19,249 nucleotides of DNA from an uncultured Oscillospiraceae bacterium. GTDB lineage: Bacteria; Bacillota; Clostridia; Oscillospirales; Acutalibacteraceae. The translations under genes were made by a program, and so were the position numbers. Below, piece by piece: positions 1-7,066 of the stretch; the first letter of the stretch is position 1, and each line of letters opens with the position of its first letter. The stretch spans positions 1-19,249 of the forward strand of contig URJZ01000024.1 of NCBI GenBank assembly GCA_900548305.1. Reading direction: 5' to 3'. The notes beneath the pieces were generated by a model. That model saw nothing but the letters and a program-made list of their open reading frames with translations. It made no database searches and had not been told where the DNA came from.

Positions 1-62
1 TGGATATTATAGAAGATTTCCTTGCGGAAAACAGTAATTTTTTTCATGTAGCTAGAATGTAA
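1..62 (+). CDS. 3' end of an unidentified protein gene (partial)
   Basis: The third forward frame is open from the window edge to a TAA at 60-62 and gives 19 residues ending in NFFHVARM. The composition (DIIEDFLAEN...) looks like a normal helical C-terminus, and a good forward terminator follows 22 bases later, which supports a real gene ending here. The other two forward frames stop earlier. The fragment is too short to assign a family, so no function is proposed. Confidence 0.5.
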   Translation, partial: DIIEDFLAENSNFFHVARM

Positions 63-84
63 CGAGAAAAACATTCTAGAATTA

Positions 85-126
85 AAACACCAGTAACGAA
101 AAGAGTAATCGTTACTGGTGTTTTTT
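85..126 (+). terminator. Rho-independent terminator
   Basis: A near-perfect stem pairs AACACCAGTAACGA with TCGTTACTGGTGTT around a short loop and is followed on the + strand by a run of T (TTTTTTATTTT). It sits just after the TAA at 62 and ends the partial + gene. Confidence 0.9.
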
Positions 127-337
127 ATTTTAACTAAATTGATTTTCAAGAAAAGGAATACATATTATAATTTTGAAATAAAAATTATACATTTTAAATT
201 TACAGCAAACAAATTTTTATGATCACGAAGTTTTGTTACAAACTAAACAGATAATAAAAATGTAAAATAGATAAAAAAAGTATAGTTTGCATTATTATAG
301 AAAAGGTAGTAGGTATTGGTATAAAGTTCCTTTTCAA

Positions 338-925
338 TTAATCAGTCGGTAAAAGATTCAATTGTGTAAATTCGTCATAAGTAACCAATTGGGTAGATTG
401 GTTTATTACATAATAGACATAATCGGGATTACGGTATCCAGGTTCGCTAGATAATGTAGCTTGATTTGAATTGTTCCAGTAATATAATACAATCAAATTT
501 GATGTTTTGATAAGTTTGAAGGAACAATCATTTTTTTCTACACTGGATAAATATATCTTTAAGCGTTCTACAATAAATTTATAATAAATAGATTCTACGG
601 ATTCATCTAAATCATTTAAGGAATCATTTACATGGTTACTGCTAAATGTAACGGTTGAAGATGGAATTGTGATAGATTCATATTGTGCGTCAGCATGTGC
701 AACTTCAAAAGCTCCTACAACATCTTTACAGCGTGCATAGGCAGTTGAATAGTCAGCAGATTTTGAAATTGTTGCAATGGTAGGAATTACTATAATAGCT
801 AGCACAGCAACAACAATAATTACAATACTAAATTCTATCCAACGGCGTGCATGACTTACTTTATAAACGCGTGATTCATTAATGGAATCACTATGTTCGG
901 AATCAATTTGGTGATTTTGACTCAT
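338..925 (-). CDS. type IV pilin-like (pseudopilin-like) membrane protein
   Basis: This is a 195-residue protein with one N-terminal membrane helix. Residues 27-49 read RRWIEFSIVIIVVAVLAIIV followed by IPTI. That matches the N-terminal helix of prepilins: a glutamate (E31) at the +5 position, a very hydrophobic helix and a proline about 17 residues later, as in the usual FTLIE...AIIVIPTI pattern. The normal Gly/Phe cleavage site is absent, with Ala-Arg at that position, and a 26-residue polar leader precedes it. The remaining 145 residues would lie outside the cell and match no family I recognise. I start at ATG 925, which has GGAG 12 bases upstream; the longer open frame begins with a TTG that overlaps that GGAG. 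No pilus assembly genes are visible nearby. A bitopic surface protein that only resembles a pilin is the main alternative. Confidence 0.6.
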   Translation of the reverse strand: MSQNHQIDSEHSDSINESRVYKVSHARRWIEFSIVIIVVAVLAIIVIPTIATISKSADYSTAYARCKDVVGAFEVAHADAQYESITIPSSTVTFSSNHVNDSLNDLDESVESIYYKFIVERLKIYLSSVEKNDCSFKLIKTSNLIVLYYWNNSNQATLSSEPGYRNPDYVYYVINQSTQLVTYDEFTQLNLLPTD

Positions 926-977
926 AAAATTATTACGCTCCAATATATTAGTTATCAGTTGTGTATCTGTGTATCAT

Positions 978-1006
978 AGTATAATCAGTATTGTTATAAG
1001 TATCAA
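978..1006 (-). promoter_or_regulatory. sigma-A-type promoter of the pilin-like gene
   Basis: On the minus strand, TTGATA (1001-1006) and TATACT (978-983) are separated by exactly 17 bases, upstream of the pilin-like gene that starts at 925. The -35 box lies inside the left arm of the dyad at 996-1025. Confidence 0.6.
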
Positions 1007-1025
1007 GTGGTTTATTGATACTTAT
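996..1025. promoter_or_regulatory. perfect dyad overlapping the -35 box, possible operator
   Basis: ATAAGTATCAA (996-1006) is repeated in reverse complement as TTGATACTTAT (1015-1025) across an 8-base gap. The left arm contains the -35 hexamer of the minus-strand promoter. A symmetric site placed this way fits a repressor binding site. It could also form a hairpin in a + strand transcript, but no T tract follows. Confidence 0.5.
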
Positions 1026-1038
1026 ATTTGCCTGCCAC

Positions 1039-1074
1039 CCCAATTATACAAAATATTCATTTTGTATAATTGGG
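1039..1074. repeat. perfect 16-bp inverted repeat with 4-base loop
   Basis: CCCAATTATACAAAAT and its exact reverse complement ATTTTGTATAATTGGG are separated by ATTC. Neither strand has a clear T tract directly after the stem, so it is not an ordinary terminator. It lies between the divergent pilin-like gene and the small cysteine protein gene. Confidence 0.7.
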
Positions 1075-1143
1075 TACATTTTCTTTCATCCCATTATTTT
1101 ATATGAATCTCCCATTAACAATCAAATTTATAAAGAAAATGTA
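1075..1143. repeat. 12-bp inverted repeat pair
   Basis: TACATTTTCTTT at 1075-1086 is matched exactly in reverse complement by AAAGAAAATGTA at 1132-1143, with 45 bases between. It directly abuts the hairpin ending at 1074. In such AT-rich sequence chance is possible, but a third inverted repeat in 150 bases is notable. Confidence 0.45.
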
Positions 1144-1199
1144 TCATTTATAATGAAAGTAGTCATAATAAACTATAAATCATTTGAGGTGAGATTTAT

Positions 1200-1415
1200 A
1201 TGTTTATTATGATTCCTTGTTCTGTGGATTGTATTTATCAAGTAGATGGTTATTGTACTTTAGAAACACCTACTATCGTAACCAATATTTCCGGTCAAGG
1301 CTGTGTACATCAAATTCAGATAAAAAGGAAAACTGTTTCAACTCCAACCGAGTTATATAACCTTAAGCGTCCGTTGCTGCCTCAAAAGCCTCCCTCACAT
1401 GTCGCACACCAATGA
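1200..1415 (+). CDS. small four-cysteine protein
   Basis: This 71-residue protein has a strong ribosome binding site, GAGGTGAG at 1186-1193, six bases before the ATG. Cysteines at 7, 11, 18 and 35 (IPCSVDCIYQVDGYCTLE, then GQGCVHQ) suggest a small metal-binding or disulfide fold. Short proteins with this pattern are common in Clostridia, and I recall some carrying the name hydroxymyristoyl-ACP dehydratase, which such a small cysteine protein does not support. The conserved-looking part ends near residue 40. The last 17 codons, from 1363, are the antisense of the radA 3' end, so two convergent genes overlap by 53 bases. No terminator separates them. Function is unknown. Confidence 0.7.
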   Translation: MFIMIPCSVDCIYQVDGYCTLETPTIVTNISGQGCVHQIQIKRKTVSTPTELYNLKRPLLPQKPPSHVAHQ

Positions 1416-2742
1416 CTTGAATTTTTGGGGTACTCACAGTTAATTGCTTCAAATTATGATAAGGAATAATACATTTTTGGAAACCTAAATGTATTGCTTC
1501 AGAAATACGTGCGTTAATATGGCTCACAGCGCGCAATTCACCGGCTAATCCTATTTCTCCGAACACCAAGCAGTTTTCACTGATTGGTACGTCTTTTAAG
1601 CTGGATACAAGTGCCATAGCTACTGCTAAATCAACAGCAGGCTCATCTAATCTTAATCCGCCTACTACATTAATATATGCGTCTAAATTTGAAAAGTAAT
1701 ATCCTGCACGTTTTTCCAAAACAGCCAACAATAATGACATACGGTTATAGTCAAATCCAGTAGACATACGTCTAGGATTTCCAAATCCTGTAGTGGAAGC
1801 CAAACCTTGAATTTCAGCTAAAATCGGTCTGGAACCTTCCATCACACAAGTAACACAGGTTCCAGCGGTATATTGAGGTCTCCCTGACAGCAAGGCAATC
1901 GATGGGTTCTCGATCTCCTGCAGACCTGTTTCAGTCATATCGAAAACGCCAATTTCATTGGTTGAACCATAACGATTTTTTACAGCTCTCAAAATTCGGT
2001 AGGAATTATGTCTGTCTCCTTCAAAATATAGAACAGCATCTACAATATGTTCCAATACTTTTGGTCCTGCAATAGCGCCGTCTTTGTTTACGTGTCCGAC
2101 AACCAGTGCAGGAATTTCCAAGTTTTTTGCAGTGTGCATAATAGCATTGGTACATTCTCTGACCTGTGTAATACTTCCAGGTGAGGAAGTAATATCTGTA
2201 TGATTCATGGTTTGAATCGAATCAATAATTAAAATGTCAGGCTTCATTACTCTTACTTGTTCTAAAATAGCTTGAATATCGGTTTCTGCCATTAATGACA
2301 AATTTTCGCTGGTGACACCCAAACGTGATGCGCGCAGCTTAATTTGTTTTACCGATTCTTCTCCGGAAACATATAAAATTTTTAATGAATTGCCCATGTA
2401 CTGGCAAATTTGAAGCAGAATGGTAGATTTACCTATGCCCGGATCACCGCTGATAAGAACAAGAGAACCTTTTACCAAACCACCGCCCAGCACTCTGTCC
2501 AATTCGGATAATCCGGTGTGATACCGTTGTTCCTCTGTACTGTCAATTTCATGTAATCCTACTGGCTTAGCAATGATACCGCTGCTGACAGCAGAATTTA
2601 CACGTTTTGCAGCGGCGGTTGTGCTGCGTACTTCTTCTTCCATTGTATTCCAAGCATTGCAGCCGGGACATTTGCCATACCATTTGGCAGATTCAAATCC
2701 ACATTCTGTACAAACATATTGTACTTTTGTTTTTGAAGCCAT
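1363..2742 (-). CDS. radA: DNA repair protein RadA (Sms)
   Basis: RadA is a RecA-like ATPase that aids branch migration and processing of recombination intermediates in the cytoplasm. The 459 residues carry the standard parts in order: an N-terminal zinc finger (C11, C14, C25, C28), a Walker A motif GDPGIGKST at 99-107, a Walker B-like LIIDS near 171-175, the RadA signature KNRYG at 255-259 (usually KNRFG), and a C-terminal Lon-protease-like domain from about 290 (GLRLDEPAVDLAVAMAL, FGEIGLAGELR). The length is normal. The ATG at 2742 has an AAGGAA-type site upstream. It lies 115 bases after cwlD on the same strand and may be partly co-transcribed with it. Its 3' end overlaps the convergent small cysteine protein gene. 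Confidence 0.97.
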   Translation of the reverse strand: MASKTKVQYVCTECGFESAKWYGKCPGCNAWNTMEEEVRSTTAAAKRVNSAVSSGIIAKPVGLHEIDSTEEQRYHTGLSELDRVLGGGLVKGSLVLISGDPGIGKSTILLQICQYMGNSLKILYVSGEESVKQIKLRASRLGVTSENLSLMAETDIQAILEQVRVMKPDILIIDSIQTMNHTDITSSPGSITQVRECTNAIMHTAKNLEIPALVVGHVNKDGAIAGPKVLEHIVDAVLYFEGDRHNSYRILRAVKNRYGSTNEIGVFDMTETGLQEIENPSIALLSGRPQYTAGTCVTCVMEGSRPILAEIQGLASTTGFGNPRRMSTGFDYNRMSLLLAVLEKRAGYYFSNLDAYINVVGGLRLDEPAVDLAVAMALVSSLKDVPISENCLVFGEIGLAGELRAVSHINARISEAIHLGFQKCIIPYHNLKQLTVSTPKIQVIGVRHVREAFEAATDA

Positions 2743-2807
2743 ATATTTATAATTCCTTCCCCACTTATTTCAGTATGATATGAATTATCAGATATTATGT
2801 AAATTAT

Positions 2808-2852
2808 AACGCACCAAACCTTATGTTGCAAGCATAGGGTTTGGTGCGTTAT
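2808..2852 (-). terminator. strong hairpin between cwlD and radA
   Basis: AACGCACCAAACC(C)TATG pairs with CATA(A)GGTTTGGTGCGTT, a stem of about 17 bp with one mismatch, five bases after the cwlD stop. On the minus strand it is followed only by ATAATTT, so it is a weak terminator that may let some transcription pass into radA. It could also act as an mRNA 3'-end stabiliser. Confidence 0.55.
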
Positions 2853-2857
2853 TTGTA

Positions 2858-3586
2858 TCATTGACTCATATATTTTAAAATTCCGCAAAAAATAGAAAAA
2901 GCTATTTTGTCTTGATAAGAAGCATCTTTTAACAATTGTGCTTCGGATGGATTTGATAAGAAACCGCATTCTACCAATACTGCGGGGACATTTGTATTCC
3001 AGAGTAAGTAGATAGATTCTGTAGCAGGTTTTATTTCTCGCTTGTTTTCCGGTTGAATAAAAGACACTACTTGATTTTGAATATTATCAGCAATTACTTT
3101 ACTGTCTTCATGATTTTTAGAGTAAAATACTTGAGTTCCACTGTATTTGGATTCTGAAAAATGATTTTGATGAATACTGATAAAAATACAATTTGGAGTA
3201 TTTTGAATTAATTTTAATCGATTTTTAATGTCAGATACTTTACGCTGCTTCACAGTATCTAAATTGGGATCATTTACCGCAATATCAGATTCCCGTGTCA
3301 TTTTTACTTGAAATCCGACCGATTCCAACATGGCTTTTAAACGCAATGTAACAGCTAAATTAATGTCTTTTTCTTTTGTACAGTCAGTACTGGAAGTACC
3401 CCCGTCTTCCCCTCCATGACCGGCATCCAAAATAATAATACGGGAAGCAGGGTCTGTAGTGGCAGTTACAGTTTTTATCACAGGCATTGTTAAAAATAGA
3501 GTACCAACAATACCTGTAATTACGCAAACGAATAGGATACATGGAATGAATAATGGTTTGCGAACCCATTGGTTTAAAAATTTCAA
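2858..3586 (-). CDS. cwlD: N-acetylmuramoyl-L-alanine amidase, CwlD type
   Basis: A zinc amidase of the Amidase_3 family. CwlD cuts peptides from muramic acid so that muramic-delta-lactam can form in the spore cortex, so it points to a spore-former. With the start used here (242 residues), one membrane anchor lies at about 11-34 and the catalytic domain begins with IIILDAGHGG. Expected zinc ligands and catalytic residues are present: H57, E72 (KEKDIN), H139 (SIHQNHF) and E206 (VLVECGFLSN). I prefer TTG 3586, which has GGGTGA five to six bases upstream. A GTG at 3595 extends the frame by three codons but has no ribosome binding site. CwlD and vegetative amidases are similar, so the sporulation role rests on length, the single anchor and the absence of extra cell-wall binding domains. 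Confidence 0.9.
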   Translation of the reverse strand: MKFLNQWVRKPLFIPCILFVCVITGIVGTLFLTMPVIKTVTATTDPASRIIILDAGHGGEDGGTSSTDCTKEKDINLAVTLRLKAMLESVGFQVKMTRESDIAVNDPNLDTVKQRKVSDIKNRLKLIQNTPNCIFISIHQNHFSESKYSGTQVFYSKNHEDSKVIADNIQNQVVSFIQPENKREIKPATESIYLLWNTNVPAVLVECGFLSNPSEAQLLKDASYQDKIAFSIFCGILKYMSQ

Positions 3587-3665
3587 TTGTATCACCCGTT
3601 AGAATATATGTGATTAATTCAATAGATATCACAAAGAAATGATACTCTTTCATCATTGTATATAT

Positions 3666-3712
3666 AAAACACCCGCTGACATCACTAAATACGATATCAG
3701 CAGGTGTTTTAT
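3666..3712 (-). terminator. terminator between the Fur-family gene and cwlD
   Basis: On the minus strand AAAACACCTGCTGA pairs with TCAGCGGGTGTTTT, with one G-T mismatch, and the tail continues as TTTTATATATA. It begins shortly after the Fur-family stop at 3730 and probably ends that transcript before cwlD. Confidence 0.75.
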
Positions 3713-3729
3713 ATAATATTGACATTATT

Positions 3730-4224
3730 TTATTTCTTTTTCATAAAGCGTTCGCAATCTTCACATAATCCATATAGGGAAAGTTTGGTTTGAGTTGTAG
3801 AAAAACCATACTCATTTTTTACATGGTCATTGATGGATTCTAACATACTGTCTTTTACATCACGGATAGCACCGCATTTGAGACAAATCAAATGATAATG
3901 AGCTTCATGATTTGGGTCATTGGGGTGTACGTTTTGTTGCCCCATCATATATACTTTATTCAAAAGATCCATATCCTCTAACATTTTCAATGTACGATAT
4001 ACGGTTGCCAAACCAATGGTATCATCTTTTTTTTGTACATAAGAAAATACATCCTTAGGGTGTACGTGCCAACCTACTTGCTGAGCAATGGCTTCCAAAA
4101 TAATTTTACGCTGAGTTGTTACACGAAAGCCTGCATCGTGAAGCACTTCAATCATAGAATATAATAAATGTTCGGTTGTTTCTTGCTTGAAGTTTAAATC
4201 TTCAAAGTTAAAATCTTTATGCAT
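3730..4224 (-). CDS. Fur-family metal-dependent transcriptional regulator (Fur/PerR/Zur type)
   Basis: A 164-residue regulator with an N-terminal winged helix (VLHDAGFRVTTQRKIILEAI, then GLATVYRTLKMLED at 71-84, the recognition helix) and a C-terminal dimer and metal domain. Visible ligands are H109, H111, C114 and C117 (HYHLICLKCG) and a second pair C154/C157 (CEDC), the structural zinc site of the family. Whether the regulatory site senses iron, zinc or peroxide cannot be settled from these motifs. The start is ATG 4224, preceded by AGGTGG eight bases upstream; the frame continues to a GTG at 4236 that lies upstream of the ribosome binding site's optimal position. A consensus promoter is present at 4277-4305. 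Confidence 0.92.
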   Translation of the reverse strand: MHKDFNFEDLNFKQETTEHLLYSMIEVLHDAGFRVTTQRKIILEAIAQQVGWHVHPKDVFSYVQKKDDTIGLATVYRTLKMLEDMDLLNKVYMMGQQNVHPNDPNHEAHYHLICLKCGAIRDVKDSMLESINDHVKNEYGFSTTQTKLSLYGLCEDCERFMKKK

Positions 4225-4276
4225 AAATGTTACCACCTAAATAAAGTACTTGTGTATTTTCTTTTACAACGTTTCT

Positions 4277-4305
4277 ATTACATCATATTATAGTAAAAAT
4301 GTCAA
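4277..4305 (-). promoter_or_regulatory. promoter of the Fur-family gene
   Basis: On the minus strand a consensus TTGACA (4300-4305) and TGTAAT (4277-4282) are 17 bases apart, about 50 bases before the start codon at 4224. AATGT-N6-ACATT at about 4299-4313 overlaps the -35 region and could be a regulator site, but it is short. Confidence 0.65.
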
Positions 4306-4460
4306 GAAACATTGTCTTACAGTATTGTTTTTAGGAAGATTTTGCTTAAAATAATGATTTATTTATGTATTTTTCGTGTACAATATTTTATCAATTTATG
4401 AGCACAGTTGTTGCACGTTATAAAAATCCCAAAACGTACCTATCTGCTTTTAATGTTTTA

Positions 4461-4655
4461 TCAGTGATTTTGAATTTGTAATTGATAGTTTGTTCCCCAC
4501 TGCACCATAGCATCTAAAACCGATTTTAAACTGTATCCTGTGTCGGTGAGCGTATATTCTACTTTAGGAGGCACTTGGGCATATACTGTTCTGATTAACA
4601 ACCCGTTTTCTTCCATGGCTCTTAAATTTGCAGTCAATACTTTTTGTGAGATATT
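4461..4655 (-). pseudogene. HxlR-family regulator, C-terminal remnant (5' part deleted)
   Basis: Reading the minus strand from 4655 gives 64 residues that begin NISQKVLTANLRAMEENGLL, include VYAQVPPKVEYTLTDTGYSL and VLDAMVQWG, and end at a TGA at 4461-4463. These are hallmarks of the HxlR winged helix, whose members are about 105-120 residues and often sense reactive electrophiles or disulfide stress. The expected first 40 or so residues, which contain the first helices of the DNA-binding domain, are missing. The codon just upstream of the remnant is a TAA that belongs to the neighbouring oxidoreductase sequence on the other strand. No start codon or ribosome binding site remains, so I call it a pseudogene. 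Confidence 0.85.
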
Positions 4656-5027
4656 TTAAGCAATACGGATAGCAGATTTTTAGTGGTAGGTGGTGCAGGT
4701 AGTTTATATACGAATCCTGAACATACACAACAACTGATGGACGGAAAAGATTTTCCGGAAATGTTCAAGCCTCTTGCTTCCAACATGGGTAAGGCATTGA
4801 ATAAACTGCGAGACAGAAACGATATAAAATGGACTTACATCAGCCCTGCTGCAGATTTCCGAGCAGACGGAGTAAGAACAGGAAAGTACATTCTTGGCGG
4901 AGAAGAATTCTTTGTAAACCAAAACGGAGAAAGTGTTATCAGTTATGCTGACTATGCAATAGCAATGGTAGACGAAGCTGTGAGCGGCAATCATATTCAG
5001 CAACGTATTTCTGTCATTTCAGAATAA
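4650..5027 (+). pseudogene. NAD(P)-dependent oxidoreductase (NmrA/YwnB-like), C-terminal remnant
   Basis: From 4650 the + frame reads DILSNTDSRFLVVGGAGSLY and continues through KWTYISPAADF, GKYILGGEEF and SVISYADYAIAMVDE to TAA at 5025-5027, 125 residues in all. This is the C-terminal part of the short-chain NAD(P)-binding family related to YwnB and NmrA-like proteins, usually about 205-215 residues. The N-terminal Rossmann segment with GxxGxxG is absent. The in-frame codon just before 4650 is a TGA from the HxlR sequence. A GTG at 4683 could be called as a start, but the product would lack the nucleotide-binding core. In this family an HxlR regulator is often divergent from the reductase, which is the arrangement left here. 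Confidence 0.85.
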
Positions 5028-5028
5028 A

Positions 5029-5068
5029 AAAGAAGCGGGTTTTCATATAGAAGCCTGCTTCTTTTTCT
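5029..5068. terminator. bidirectional terminator
   Basis: AAAGAAGCGGG (5029-5039) pairs with CCTGCTTCTTT (5054-5064), with one G-T pair, and T-rich tails follow on both strands. It serves the oxidoreductase remnant (+) and the DUF421 gene (-), whose stop is at 5068. Confidence 0.85.
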
Positions 5069-5805
5069 TATTCAAAAATGTCTTTTTTATTTTCTTTTTT
5101 CAATTTTATATATACTTCAAGTGTATTGTTACAATCACAAGTGGCCAAGAATACATCTTTAATATGAGAAACTCCATTTGCATGCAGTTGTTTTTTGAGC
5201 CAGGTTTCATCGTTTCCGGTATGTCTGAGATTTTTCTGCATAATATGCCCGTCCATAATCACATTAGCAACAGGTGCTTCCTTTGCTACACTGATATTCA
5301 AGTCTTGCGGTGTAACAGGCCGTTTGTTAGAAACAGGTATAAAGCTGATTTTACCATTGGTTTCAAAAATGGCAGATTGAATATCAGATAAATAAAAATA
5401 TCCGTTTGTTCTGCACTCTGTCAAGAATTCGTTGATATCTAATTTAGCTTTTTTTAAATTCTTTTCAAACAGTTTTCCATTTTCGTATAACAAAAATGGC
5501 CTTCCCACCAGAAAGCGGCGTGCTTTTATGGATTTCATACTAATATAAGAAATCATAATTGCAAAAAAAGCATAAATAATCATAGCGAACAGTGGTTGCC
5601 AAACATCACCGTCTAATGCTGTAGCCATTTCAGCAGCAATGGAACCAATAGTAATACCATTAATATAGTCAAACATTGTTAATTCAGACATTTGTCTTTT
5701 ACCCATAATTCTGGTTAAAATAAACAATACGATGACAGAAGACACAGAAGTAATGACAATATAGCCGATACCTCTCCATGAAATTTCGATATTAAAAAAA
5801 TCCAT
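5068..5805 (-). CDS. DUF421 (YetF-type) membrane protein
   Basis: A 245-residue protein with three N-terminal membrane helices (about 11-32, 50-65 and 70-90) and a C-terminal cytoplasmic DUF421 domain. Typical family segments are LTRIMGKRQMSELTMFDYINGITIGSIAAE (seen here as two adjacent motifs), RRFLVGRPFLLYENGKL, and the short strands LRTNGY-like ECRTNGYFYLSDIQSAIFETNGK. YetF-type proteins of Bacillus are tied to spore or envelope function; the molecular role is not established. I start at ATG 5805 because GAAGGG lies 10 bases upstream and homologues begin with MDFF-like sequence. Upstream in-frame ATGs at 5826 and 5886 lack ribosome binding sites. The ending DCNNTLEVYIKLKKENKK is lysine-rich. 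Confidence 0.9.
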   Translation of the reverse strand: MDFFNIEISWRGIGYIVITSVSSVIVLFILTRIMGKRQMSELTMFDYINGITIGSIAAEMATALDGDVWQPLFAMIIYAFFAIMISYISMKSIKARRFLVGRPFLLYENGKLFEKNLKKAKLDINEFLTECRTNGYFYLSDIQSAIFETNGKISFIPVSNKRPVTPQDLNISVAKEAPVANVIMDGHIMQKNLRHTGNDETWLKKQLHANGVSHIKDVFLATCDCNNTLEVYIKLKKENKKDIFE

Positions 5806-5932
5806 TGGCAAATAACCCTTCTTCATAAAATTATTACTAGCATATCCCAAATATGTAGCTTTATTAGTATTTATTAGAAAGGTCATTCAATTGATAGCAT
5901 TATTTCATTTACTTCTGATTTGTTTGGCAGAT

Positions 5933-6280
5933 TTAATCGAAAAATTTTCCTTTATAAAAATTTTCATTTCCCAATTTTTTGGCTGTAAGTTTAAACATAA
6001 CACAGCCATAAGGACATACAATATCTTTGCTGTATTTATTACTTCCTCCAATATTTTCTAAATCTCCGCCGCTTCTGACAGCTTCCATAATAGGAAATAA
6101 CATCATCATTACTTTTGAACAAATTCCGTATCCCTGAGTATTGACAGGGCAGCCATAAGTACAGGAATATTTATCTCCTATTTCTTCCCCATTTCTGCAA
6201 TATCGTTCTGTGTGGTCGCTTCGGAGAAACCCTGTTACCGCAATCTCGAATGAATATTCTTCATCATACCATTTTTTCAT
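5933..6280 (-). CDS. TIGR04076-like cysteine-rich protein
   Basis: A 115-residue cytoplasmic protein with cysteines at 28, 40, 44, 54, 89 and 93. The order YC-x-NG, GCP, YGICSKV...LFPIMEAVRSGGD, then IVCPYGCVMFKL matches the layout of the TIGR04076 family, in which YCxxG, CP, GxCSWA, a GGD and a terminal VxCxDGLRPVVFKxER recur. The function of that family is not known. The ATG at 6280 is preceded by GGAGG five bases upstream; the TTG twelve bases before overlaps that site and is not the start. It follows the VOC gene by 32 bases on the same strand and they are probably co-transcribed. Confidence 0.75.
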   Translation of the reverse strand: MKKWYDEEYSFEIAVTGFLRSDHTERYCRNGEEIGDKYSCTYGCPVNTQGYGICSKVMMMLFPIMEAVRSGGDLENIGGSNKYSKDIVCPYGCVMFKLTAKKLGNENFYKGKFFD

Positions 6281-6312
6281 ATGTTCCTCCAATTTCTGAT
6301 TGCTTGATAAAA

Positions 6313-6777
6313 TTATTGATTCAATAATTTTGTTAAATCCTCAGCAGAAGCGTCCATTTTACTTGATATTTCTTCCATCGTCATACCTATAGAAAGAAAA
6401 CGTTGAATTACCATTTTCATATCTTCCCCAACTTCTATCATATGTCCGTCTAAATCATAGAAACGAATCACACGCTGTCCCCAGGTATGTTCTATTACTT
6501 CTCCCAAATATTCTATATTGGGATACTCTTTCAACTTCATCAAGAACTCGTCAAAGTTACTTGTTTCAAAGACAATTTCTACATTGTTCGATTTTTTTAA
6601 TACTTTTTCCTTTGGCAGATTCACAAGCCAGTCAAAATTCTGTTGTAAAGCCAAACCGCAAGTAAAAGAGATATTTATTCCGTAGTCTTGATAGATTTCT
6701 AATCCAAATAAATCGTCATAAAACTTTTTTGCAGCTTCAATATCTGAAACTGATATTACGGTACAGGTGTATTTCAT
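6313..6777 (-). CDS. VOC-superfamily (glyoxalase/bleomycin-resistance fold) protein
   Basis: A 154-residue protein. Residues 1-118 form two beta-alpha-beta-beta-beta modules of the vicinal oxygen chelate fold: MKYTCTVISVSDIEAAKKFYDDLFGLEI at the start and HTWGQRVIRFYDLDGHMIEVGE as the closing strand pair. About 35 extra residues (VIQRFLSIGMTMEEISSKM then LTKLL) look like a small helix-turn-helix tail, seen in a subgroup of clostridial VOC proteins. The substrate is unknown; the fold covers glyoxalases, dioxygenases and thiol transferases for antibiotics. The ATG at 6777 has AAAGGA about nine bases upstream. It leads a likely two-gene operon with the TIGR04076-like gene. Confidence 0.88.
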   Translation of the reverse strand: MKYTCTVISVSDIEAAKKFYDDLFGLEIYQDYGINISFTCGLALQQNFDWLVNLPKEKVLKKSNNVEIVFETSNFDEFLMKLKEYPNIEYLGEVIEHTWGQRVIRFYDLDGHMIEVGEDMKMVIQRFLSIGMTMEEISSKMDASAEDLTKLLNQ

Positions 6778-7066
6778 TTTAAATTATCCTTTCCCATTTG
6801 TTATCAAAACATAGAAATGATGAATTCTCTTTTTATTGTCACAAAGCTTTTGCTATTGCATATAAAAAACAAAATTCAAGACAACTTTTCAGCTCAATTT
6901 CCTAAAACATTTTCATAATATAATATAATATATCTGTATAGCGTATTTGTAGTTACGTTGATATAACGCATTCATTGTATGGATGAGTTGCAGTATCTTG
7001 ATTACAACAATGCAAAGCATTATTCTAAAAAAGGAGCTACATTTGTTAGGTGCTTCAATGACATGA

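Noticed and set aside
1015..1212. Open + frame of 65 codons before the small cysteine protein
   Set aside because: It runs through the 1039-1074 hairpin and the ribosome binding site of the next gene, has no ribosome binding site of its own, and its translation follows the AT-rich repeats.
4683..5027. Intact small oxidoreductase starting at GTG 4683
   Set aside because: The protein homology continues upstream of the GTG to 4650, the nucleotide-binding half is missing and no ribosome binding site is seen, so a pseudogene is the better reading.
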